Below, piece by piece: positions 57,448 to 64,000 of a DNA stretch of 64,000 bases. The notes beneath the pieces are model-generated. The model worked only from the letters and a program-made list of their open reading frames with translations. It did no database searches and was not told the origin of the DNA. The translations under genes and the position numbers were made by a program. The stretch is taken from assembly GCA_029781865.1 (NCBI GenBank), contig JAKOVW010000079.1, positions 372,001 to 436,000 on the forward strand. Direction: 5' to 3'. Every line of letters begins with the position of its first letter. The first letter of the stretch is position 1. The DNA is from Bacteroidota bacterium. GTDB lineage: Bacteria; Bacteroidota; Bacteroidia; Chitinophagales; Saprospiraceae.

Positions 57448-58104
57448 TTGGAAGAATTAAAAACATATTGGACCATAGACAAACCTGTATCATGTGAAGT
57501 TACTGAAAAAGGAAGTAAATTCATTGCTCTTCTTTTTCCTGTAAAAAACGATTCTGATATCAAAGATCTGTTACAACAAGTTAAAACTCAACATCCGAAA
57601 GCAAGACACTGGTGTTATGCATGGAGATTAGGGATTGATGGCCATTTATTCAGGGCAACTGACGATGGCGAGCCCTCCGGAACTGCCGGAAGGCCCATAC
57701 TAAATCAGATTGACAGCGCTGAACTAACCAATGTACTATTGATCGTGGTCAGATATTTCGGTGGTATTTTACTTGGCACCTCCGGTCTCATCAAAGCCTA
57801 TAAAGAGGCTGCCAAAAGATGCATTGTGATGTCCCTCAAACATAAATTCGAGTCGTTGACAGATTATCAAATTTTTGCTGATCCTTCCACCATTCAAATG
57901 CTTCTTGGAATTTTTAAAGAATTGAAAATAGATATAATCAACTATACCATCGATCTACAATCAAACATTGTTTTTCAGTTACCTTTGGAAACGGAGGAAA
58001 TGTATTTCAAAAAAATAAAATCAAAGCTGGAAAAAACCAATCTGAATCAGATTGAAAATCCCAGGCAACTAAAAAATTGTATCCTTTCAAAATGGAATCC
58101 ATAA
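57448..58104 (+). CDS. YigZ/IMPACT family protein
   Basis: A 218-aa cytoplasmic protein. Signatures are EKGSKFIALLFPV, RATDDGEPSGTAGRPIL and VVRYFGGILLGTSGLIKAYKEA, typical of the IMPACT N-terminal domain, with a C-terminal ferredoxin-like domain. The start is the TTG at 57448: there is no ATG nearby that retains the conserved N-terminal strand. The function of bacterial YigZ is poorly defined; it may bind nucleotides or translation-related ligands. It is 1 nt after the transporter and 1 nt before coaE, so these three are closely packed. Confidence 0.9.
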   Translation: MEELKTYWTIDKPVSCEVTEKGSKFIALLFPVKNDSDIKDLLQQVKTQHPKARHWCYAWRLGIDGHLFRATDDGEPSGTAGRPILNQIDSAELTNVLLIVVRYFGGILLGTSGLIKAYKEAAKRCIVMSLKHKFESLTDYQIFADPSTIQMLLGIFKELKIDIINYTIDLQSNIVFQLPLETEEMYFKKIKSKLEKTNLNQIENPRQLKNCILSKWNP

Positions 58105-58105
58105 A

Positions 58106-58699
58106 ATGAAAGTAATCGGATTGACAGGCGGAATAGGAAGTGGAAAATCAACGGTTGCTCAATTATTTGAGTTGCTTGGAGTACCTGTCTACAATTCAGA
58201 TAAACGGGCCAAACAAATCATGGAAACAAATCCAGCAATCCACAATGCATTGGTCAATCGCTTTGGCAATAATATTTATGGTCCTGATGGAGGCCTGAAC
58301 CGCAAACTTCTTAGTGAAATCATATTTAATCATCCCAATGAATTAATTTGGGTGAATTCCATTGTTCACCCGGCAGTTGGTGCAGATTTTGACCAATGGA
58401 AATCTATGCAGAATGCTTCTTTTGTAATTAAAGAAACCGCCTTGTTAATTGAAACATTGGATAGACAACCTGTAGATAAAATCATTGTGGTTACGGCGCC
58501 AAAACACCTTCGGATCGCTCGTGTTACAAAACGAGATCAACTTTCAGAGTCGGCAATTTTGAAAAGAATGGAGAATCAACTGGACGAAAAAACACAACTC
58601 AAGCATGCAGATTTTAGTATTGACAACGATGGCCGCAAAAGTTTACTCATGCAAACCTTAAATGTATACAAAAAACTGCAGCAAATTTATCCCGTTTGA
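58106..58699 (+). CDS. coaE: Dephospho-CoA kinase
   Basis: Catalyses the last step of coenzyme A biosynthesis, phosphorylating dephospho-CoA. The 197-aa protein begins with the P-loop GLTGGIGSGKSTVAQLF, followed by GVPVYNSDKRAKQI (the Asp/Arg that bind substrate), VHPAVGADFDQW, and VTAPKHLRIARVTKRD. The length matches the ~200 aa family norm. Cytoplasmic. It is the last gene of the EamA-YigZ-coaE run. Confidence 0.96.
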   Translation: MKVIGLTGGIGSGKSTVAQLFELLGVPVYNSDKRAKQIMETNPAIHNALVNRFGNNIYGPDGGLNRKLLSEIIFNHPNELIWVNSIVHPAVGADFDQWKSMQNASFVIKETALLIETLDRQPVDKIIVVTAPKHLRIARVTKRDQLSESAILKRMENQLDEKTQLKHADFSIDNDGRKSLLMQTLNVYKKLQQIYPV

Positions 58700-58765
58700 A
58701 TCGTATCATACATATATCCAAGACTTACTAATTATGGTCCGACTGTCAAAGACAAAAAAGAATCG

Positions 58766-58773
58766 TAATTTTG
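58766..58773 (+). promoter_or_regulatory. Candidate Bacteroidota -7 element for rocD
   Basis: TAATTTTG matches TAnnTTTG and lies 22 bp before the rocD ATG at 58796, in the 96-bp gap after coaE. The expected -33 TTG is not visible. Confidence 0.4.
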
Positions 58774-58795
58774 AACTTTAATTAATTCTTTTGTG

Positions 58796-60025
58796 ATGCA
58801 ACAAATTCATACCATTTCCAAATCCATGTATTTCATGGACCTGGAAGATAAATACGGCGCACATAATTATCACCCACTTCCCGTTGTCTTAGAAAGAGGT
58901 GAAGGGGTTTTCTTATATGATGTAAATGGAAAGTCGTATTATGACTTTCTCTCCGCGTATTCTGCCGTTAACCAGGGGCATTGCCATCCGCGAATTATTT
59001 CCACACTGGTCACACAAAGTCAAAAGCTGACTCTTACTTCCCGTGCGTTTTACAATGACCAACTTGGTGAATACGAAAAATTCATAACAAATTTATTTGG
59101 TTACGATAAAGTACTACCCATGAATACGGGTGCAGAGGGCGTGGAAACCGCCATCAAGCTTTGCCGCAAATGGGCTTACACCTGTAAAGGCATACCGGAA
59201 AACGAAGCAAAAATTATAGTTTTCGAAGGTAATTTTCATGGAAGAACAATGACTGCAGTTTCTGCATCCAATGATCCTTCCAGTTATTCGGGCTTTGGTC
59301 CTTTTCTACCCGGCTTAATAAAAATACCATACAACAATATCAGTGCACTTGAATCCGTCATTTCTGATCCTCATATTGCCGGAATATTAATTGAACCAAT
59401 TCAAGGAGAAGCCGGCGTTATTGTTCCATCCGATGATTATTTGCGTGAAGCTTTCGCCCTTTGCAAAAAGAATAAGGTTTTGTTTATCGCAGATGAAGTC
59501 CAAACAGGATTAGCGCGCACTGGCAAATGGCTGGCCTGTGATTATATAGAAATAAAACCGGATATACTTATTCTTGGGAAGGCATTATCAGGAGGTGTAT
59601 TGCCGGTGTCAGCCGTAATGGCTTCTGATGAAATCATGCTTTGTATACATCCGGGTGAGCATGGATCGACCTTCGGTGGAAATCCATTGGCCTCGGCTGT
59701 TGCCATAACTGCACTAAAAGTCATACAAGAGGAATTGTTGTTTGACAATGCATTTCAACAAGGTCTTTTATTGCGAAAGAGATTGCACGAGATACAATCC
59801 CGCAAAGGAATTATTAAACAAATCCGTGGAAAAGGTTTACTGAATGCGATTGAAATTGATTCAAGTGAGAACAGCAGTCTTGCCTGGAATATTTGTATGA
59901 GAATGGCTGATAATGGGCTTTTGGCAAAACCCACACATGGAAACATCATCCGTTTTGCTCCACCACTGGCAATTACTGAAGAACAAATTGAAGAATGTGC
60001 TTTTCTGATTGAAAAATCATTATAA
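58796..60025 (+). CDS. rocD: Ornithine--oxo-acid transaminase
   Basis: Transfers the delta-amino group of ornithine to 2-oxoglutarate, linking arginine and proline metabolism. The protein is 409 aa, typical for OAT; the GTG at 58793 directly upstream is less likely. Motifs are [78 protein letters not shown] and the PLP lysine in [17 protein letters not shown]. The [10 protein letters not shown] signature favours OAT over acetylornithine aminotransferase. Cytoplasmic and apparently monocistronic. Confidence 0.95.
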   Translation: MQQIHTISKSMYFMDLEDKYGAHNYHPLPVVLERGEGVFLYDVNGKSYYDFLSAYSAVNQGHCHPRIISTLVTQSQKLTLTSRAFYNDQLGEYEKFITNLFGYDKVLPMNTGAEGVETAIKLCRKWAYTCKGIPENEAKIIVFEGNFHGRTMTAVSASNDPSSYSGFGPFLPGLIKIPYNNISALESVISDPHIAGILIEPIQGEAGVIVPSDDYLREAFALCKKNKVLFIADEVQTGLARTGKWLACDYIEIKPDILILGKALSGGVLPVSAVMASDEIMLCIHPGEHGSTFGGNPLASAVAITALKVIQEELLFDNAFQQGLLLRKRLHEIQSRKGIIKQIRGKGLLNAIEIDSSENSSLAWNICMRMADNGLLAKPTHGNIIRFAPPLAITEEQIEECAFLIEKSL

Positions 60026-60423
60026 CCAACTGAATTGATGCAACTGTTAACCTGAAATATCAATTCACATTAATAGAAAGTAAATACAGTTTGCGCATTG
60101 AAATTGGTAATATCAACGGCTTACTCATTAAATCAAAATTAAAATTCATTTTGCCTGAAAAATAAGCTTTAATTGACTTCAGAATTAAGGCTTTTTTAAT
60201 CCATATAAATTTTGAATTGTCCTTTTTTCTATTATTTTTGCAACACTACGTCACCAGAGTTTCCATTATAAATATCAATTCAGTATACCTTTTACAATTA
60301 TATTCGTATAGTCTGTAAAATTTCAAACTATCAAAATCAAATAAGTCCAGATTCCTATTTATATTAAATAAATTCTGTATATATCATTTTTTATGTATCT
60401 TTATTCAAAATTTTATTAACCAT
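60026..60423. other. AT-rich intergenic region with candidate promoters
   Basis: No gene, tRNA or strong terminator is evident in these 398 bp. TTG at 60212-60214 and TATTTTTG at 60233-60240 are separated by 18 bp, close to the Bacteroidota -33/-7 arrangement, which would give a leader of about 180 nt for the next gene. TATCTTTA at 60396-60403 is a closer but imperfect -7 candidate. Confidence 0.45.
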
Positions 60424-61356
60424 ATGAAAGTCAATTGTTTATACTTTATTATCGCATTCTTTTCCGTGTCCTTTTCTGCTTATACACAGTCTATGCAGTT
60501 AAAATTTTGTGGAAAGACAAGTAGTGTAGTTCCGGCAAAGGATAACAACGGAGTGGATCAGAGACATAAAGGAGGAATAAGAATGGACCTGCTCAGAATT
60601 GGAAAATTAAGTCAGTCGAGAACAGCCCCTTTTTATTCTCTGGGTATAGATCCTTTATCATTTGCAAATGGCACCTGGGTTGATGGCTGTACTAATAATA
60701 CAAATCAGACGTATTGCTCCGGTTGTACTACCTGTAAATCTGTAATGAGCACATCAAATAATGTAATTGGAGTTGTTGAAGGATTGATGGAAGCAAATGT
60801 TAGATTGCGGACAAATAATAATGACTTATACATAGAAAGTACAGGCAGTCAGGATTTGGTTTGTCTCGTAACTAATTCTATTGATGTATCGAGCTATGCA
60901 GGCAAATTAATAGAAGTAAATTCAATATACGAAGGTACTGCTCTGGATGGGTTCACGACAGTGAATGTCAATTTTAACTACAGATACAATAATGGCAATT
61001 GGACGAATATATTAAATCAAAACAGCAATTTTTTACGATTAATCGATACCGCTATTTTAATACCTGTAAAAGTTCCATCCGCTGTTGCAAACCTTGATGG
61101 TATTGTCGATTTTGAAATTTCGCCTAATCCGGCAACTGATCATTTAAATCTGGAATTGAATAGTCAAAAGGCTTTCAACGGAACAATGAGCATACGAGAT
61201 ATTATTGGAAAACAAATATCAGAACAGGACGTATTCATTCAACAGGGCCAGAATAAATTAAATCTCAATACACAACAACTGGATGGTGGTTTATATTTAT
61301 TTCAACTGAGTGATCGGGATGGACGAATCAGTACCCGAAAGTTTGCCAAGAATTAG
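60424..61356 (+). CDS. Secreted protein of unknown function with T9SS type A sorting domain
   Basis: A 310-aa protein with a signal peptide (MKVNCLYFIIAFFSVSFSAYTQ). The middle (about 24-230) has no family I recognise. It contains a cysteine cluster around residues 86-103 (DGC, then YCSGCTTCKS) and beta-rich segments such as NVNFNYRYNNGNWTNIL, compatible with a carbohydrate-binding or lectin-like sandwich. The C-terminal ~75 residues (FEISPNPATDHLNLELN to TRKFAKN) form a T9SS type A sorting domain. It is probably exported to the surface or released. Monocistronic, convergent with the CoA-transferase genes. Confidence 0.82.
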   Translation: MKVNCLYFIIAFFSVSFSAYTQSMQLKFCGKTSSVVPAKDNNGVDQRHKGGIRMDLLRIGKLSQSRTAPFYSLGIDPLSFANGTWVDGCTNNTNQTYCSGCTTCKSVMSTSNNVIGVVEGLMEANVRLRTNNNDLYIESTGSQDLVCLVTNSIDVSSYAGKLIEVNSIYEGTALDGFTTVNVNFNYRYNNGNWTNILNQNSNFLRLIDTAILIPVKVPSAVANLDGIVDFEISPNPATDHLNLELNSQKAFNGTMSIRDIIGKQISEQDVFIQQGQNKLNLNTQQLDGGLYLFQLSDRDGRISTRKFAKN

Positions 61357-61432
61357 GTTTGCCTTGTAAACAATAAGCCGTAAAATTACTTTGAAAATAA
61401 TGAGTGTTATCTAAAAGCAAATGCGCAATTTG

Positions 61433-62089
61433 CTAATCTATTTTCATTTCTGGAATTTCACCTTCAATGATAAGATCAGCTTCTGTAGCAGCAACGATTT
61501 CATCAATACTGACTCCTGGTGCACGCTCAAGTAGTTTAAACCCTTTATCGGTCACTTCAATAGTGGCAAGATTGCTGACAATTCGATTAATGCATTTTAC
61601 ACCGGTTAATGGTAATGTGCATTTTTTTAGCAATTTAGAGTTTCCCTTCTGATCTGTATGCATCATAGCCACAATGATATTTTTGGCTGAAGCCACTAAA
61701 TCCATAGCGCCTCCCATTCCCTTCACCATCTTACCGGGAACTTTCCAGTTGGCTATATCTCCGTTTTCTGATACCTCCATAGCACCTAATACAGTCAGCT
61801 GAATATGTTGGCCTCTGATCATTGCAAAGCTTGTTGAAGAATCAAAAATCGACGCCCCCTTTAATAACGTTACTGTCTGCTTACCGGCATTTATGAGATC
61901 GGCATCTTCTTCCCCTTCGTATGGAAAAGGGCCCATTCCCAATATTCCATTTTCAGATTGAAAGGTTACACTGATTCCCTCAGGCACATAATTAGCAATC
62001 AAGGTAGGAATTCCAATTCCTAAATTGACATACCATCCATCACGTAGTTCCTGAGCAATTCGTTTAGCAATTTGATTTTTATCCAACAT
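61433..62089 (-). CDS. scoB: 3-oxoacid CoA-transferase subunit B
   Basis: The 218-aa beta subunit of a succinyl-CoA:3-ketoacid (or acetate/butyrate) CoA-transferase. Features are YVNLGIGIPTLIANYVPEG and FQSENGILGMGPFP, where the Glu in SENG is the catalytic residue that forms the CoA thioester, followed by KGMGGAMDLVASAKN and KCTLPLTGVKCINRI. These match SCOT-type enzymes used in ketone body and acetoacetate metabolism. It lies 70 bp downstream of subunit A on the same strand. A 7-bp inverted repeat overlaps its stop codon (61416-61434). Confidence 0.94.
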   Translation of the reverse strand: MLDKNQIAKRIAQELRDGWYVNLGIGIPTLIANYVPEGISVTFQSENGILGMGPFPYEGEEDADLINAGKQTVTLLKGASIFDSSTSFAMIRGQHIQLTVLGAMEVSENGDIANWKVPGKMVKGMGGAMDLVASAKNIIVAMMHTDQKGNSKLLKKCTLPLTGVKCINRIVSNLATIEVTDKGFKLLERAPGVSIDEIVAATEADLIIEGEIPEMKID

Positions 62090-62159
62090 CCTGATTCAAT
62101 TATGAGATATGTATTTTGCGTAGTTTACTATTTATAGTATAATTTTTGGTTGAAGCACT

Positions 62160-62855
62160 TTATCTCTTACGCACCGTGCGTTGTTCAATTCGTTTTTCAT
62201 AGTTGCTTCCCTGAAAAATGCGTTGCACGAACACACCGGGTGTATGAATAAAATTGGGATCCAGATCCCCCGGTTCAACTAATTCCTCAACTTCAACAAT
62301 TGTAATTTTGCCAGCCATAGCCATGACGTGGTTAAAATTGAGAGCAGTGCCTTTATATATCAAATTCCCGTAACGGTCGCCTTTCCAAGCTTTGACCAAT
62401 GCAAAATCCGCAGTCAAAGCTGATTCAAGAATATGGGGTTTCCCATTATACATTCTGCTTTCTTTTCCTTCCGCGATTTCTGTGCCGTATCCGGCCGGAG
62501 TATAAAATGCCGGAATTCCAGCCCCTCCTGCCCTGCATCGCTCTGCTAAAGAACCCTGTGGAATCAGATCGACTTCCAACTCTCCACTCAACATCTGACG
62601 CTCAAATTCAGCGTTTTCACCGACGTAAGATGAAATCATTTTTTTTATCTGACGGTTTTGAAGCAGTAAGCCCAATCCAAAATCATCGACACCGGCATTA
62701 TTTGAAATACAGGTCAGATTATTAATTTTAGAATTTACCAATGCCTGAATACAGTTTTCCGGGATACCACATAGTCCAAATCCTCCTACCATGATGGTCA
62801 TTCCCGATTGAATATCCCGAATGGCTTCAGCTGCGTTAGCTACAATTTTATTCAT
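62160..62855 (-). CDS. scoA: 3-oxoacid CoA-transferase subunit A
   Basis: The 231-aa alpha subunit. It shows [19 protein letters not shown] (CoA-binding region), [36 protein letters not shown] and [20 protein letters not shown], characteristic of SCOT/AtoD subunits. With scoB it forms the complete enzyme that moves CoA between succinyl-CoA and acetoacetate. The two genes are on the same strand with a 70-bp gap and are likely co-transcribed. The 269 bp upstream, before the small membrane protein, contain nothing I recognise. Confidence 0.94.
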   Translation of the reverse strand: MNKIVANAAEAIRDIQSGMTIMVGGFGLCGIPENCIQALVNSKINNLTCISNNAGVDDFGLGLLLQNRQIKKMISSYVGENAEFERQMLSGELEVDLIPQGSLAERCRAGGAGIPAFYTPAGYGTEIAEGKESRMYNGKPHILESALTADFALVKAWKGDRYGNLIYKGTALNFNHVMAMAGKITIVEVEELVEPGDLDPNFIHTPGVFVQRIFQGSNYEKRIEQRTVRKR

Positions 62856-63124
62856 GGGATGAAGGTAGAAATATTTAAGAAATGAAAATAGTTTTACCCT
62901 GAATAGAAGTTCAGAATGGATAGCTAAAAACCGAATTTCAAAACCTCTTTAATCCTTAATACATTTTTATTGGTTTTGACTTAAACCTTGGCGCATTTGC
63001 ATCCAAATAATTGAAACCCAGATAATCATAAGAATCCATTATCAGGAAAAAGCTAATTGCGTTCAAAACCAATAATGGTGATGAGCCTTAAAATTTCATA
63101 AAATAACGAAATTGTCAATAATGA

Positions 63125-63526
63125 CTAACTGGCAGTACCACCTCTTGCATATATCATTGCAATGACTATACCTGCCACTCCTTCTTCTATTGAATGCCAG
63201 ACCCCTTCTGTAATCACAAAACCCCAGTCTCCCCTTCCATAGCCAATTTCAAGTACTTCCCAGGGAACACGGCAGATTAAACCTATCAATATTCCAAAAA
63301 TCAAACCGTCGCGGATAACAGAACCTGTCCGGCTCATCATTGGATACATATAAGACATCAGGATGGAAAGAATTCCATAACTCAACAGAGCATAACTAAT
63401 GCTAGACATGTTGCCAGCCTTTGCAATAAAATACTCTTTCATAAGCACAAGATGAAATAATCCGGCTAAAACAAACATTGTTACAAAGCCAGCAACAATG
63501 GCTAAAATCATTTTTTGATTTATCAT
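63125..63526 (-). CDS. Small multi-pass membrane protein of unknown function
   Basis: A 133-aa protein with three to four hydrophobic stretches: about 7-27 (ILAIVAGFVTMFVLAGLFHL), 45-62 (ALLSYGILSILMSYMYPM), 72-88 (GLIFGILIGLICRVPWEVL) and 112-127 (EEGVAGIVIAMIYA). I do not recognise the family; overall it resembles small DUF membrane proteins of Bacteroidota. The charged E/R-W-E residues within the third segment are unusual. It is flanked by nonfunctional-looking spacers of 269 bp and about 180 bp and seems to be single. Confidence 0.65.
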   Translation of the reverse strand: MINQKMILAIVAGFVTMFVLAGLFHLVLMKEYFIAKAGNMSSISYALLSYGILSILMSYMYPMMSRTGSVIRDGLIFGILIGLICRVPWEVLEIGYGRGDWGFVITEGVWHSIEEGVAGIVIAMIYARGGTAS

Positions 63527-63706
63527 TTTGTTGAATTTTGGTTACAACTTGCGGATAGTGGGATAAATCGTAAAAAACAACCGGTCTGAGAAGTTTTCGG
63601 AATGGAAAACAATAATACACATTTCTTAATTTGTTTCAAAATTTTGTATTCACTACAACCCGGCTTCACATTCCAAAAACTCCCCTTGACCCGGCGATTC
63701 AATAAT

Positions 63707-64000
63707 CTATTTGATGACTATCTTTTTGGAAGCTATGTGATTCCTGGTTCTTACCTGCAAGACATACACACCGGATTTAAGATCAGATATATCTAAATTT
63801 CTGAATGAATGCAATCCTTTATCAATTGCATTATCCGAACGCATTATTTTAACCAATTGGCCTGATAATGCATATATAGATAAAAGCAAATCAGTTGACT
63901 CATTAATTCCAACAAACACGGATAGGGATTTACCGGCAGGATTAGGATAAACAGAAAACAATACAGATTCAGCAATGTCTGACGATCCGGTAATAACTCT
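63707..64000 (-). CDS. C-terminal part of a T9SS-sorted protein, 5' partial
   Basis: The minus-strand frame is open to the last base of the window, giving 97 residues, so the gene starts outside. The visible part is a T9SS type A sorting domain: FSVYPNPAGKSLSVFVG with the PNPAG motif, LLSIYALSGQLVKIM, LKSGVYVLQVRTRN, and the basic ASKKIVIK tail. The short upstream segment (VITGSSDIAES) reads as a linker. Nothing can be said about the cargo domain. Confidence 0.82.
   Translation of the reverse strand, partial: RVITGSSDIAESVLFSVYPNPAGKSLSVFVGINESTDLLLSIYALSGQLVKIMRSDNAIDKGLHSFRNLDISDLKSGVYVLQVRTRNHIASKKIVIK

Overview
The window looks like chromosome of a Bacteroidota bacterium, most likely a Saprospirales-type member (the phylum is well supported, the order is an inference). 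Evidence for the phylum: at least nine secreted proteins end in, or appear to end in, a type IX secretion (T9SS) type A sorting domain. Several families typical of the group are present (TamL-like assembly factor, DUF5686 outer-membrane protein, DUF4369-TlpA lipoprotein, BT_3928-type DoxX protein, minimal PabB/PabC). Clear Shine-Dalgarno sequences are rare, and TAnnTTTG -7 promoter elements recur. I see no IS element, phage gene, CRISPR array, rRNA or tRNA.

Layout. 1-7.4 kb: end of a BadF-family sugar kinase, a 7-bp tandem repeat, pfkA, then a folate (p-aminobenzoate) locus with pabA plus a DUF5686 gene on the minus strand facing pabB-pabC and a YggS-type PLP protein. 7.4-11.3 kb: two secreted T9SS proteins, one built of FG-GAP/VCBS-like repeats. 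11.5-25 kb: housekeeping and envelope genes: three thioredoxin-fold proteins, purL, an rRNA/tRNA methyltransferase, tamL, nth, a LuxC-type acyl-CoA reductase, an RluA-type pseudouridine synthase, a Cys/Met PLP enzyme, a phosphoesterase and an MDR oxidoreductase.

25-49.2 kb is the striking part. Four giant paralogous secreted proteins (about 1,435, 1,492, 1,440 and 2,105 aa) lie in tandem on the minus strand. Each has Cys-rich HYR/Ig-like modules, a prealbumin-like module, a dockerin-like calcium repeat, a cohesin-like beta-sandwich and a T9SS sorting domain. Next to them, on the plus strand, is an unrecognised 1,156-aa secreted protein made of ten or eleven ~93-aa Cys-rich repeats. Together they look like a surface adhesion or extracellular matrix locus; that role is inferred.

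49.4-64 kb: an aspartate-type aminotransferase; the minus-strand run DoxX/BT_3928, nusB, guaA, periplasmic-binding lipoprotein; the plus-strand run EamA transporter, YigZ/IMPACT, coaE; rocD; another T9SS protein; scoA-scoB; a small membrane protein; and the C-terminal part of a further T9SS protein cut by the window end.
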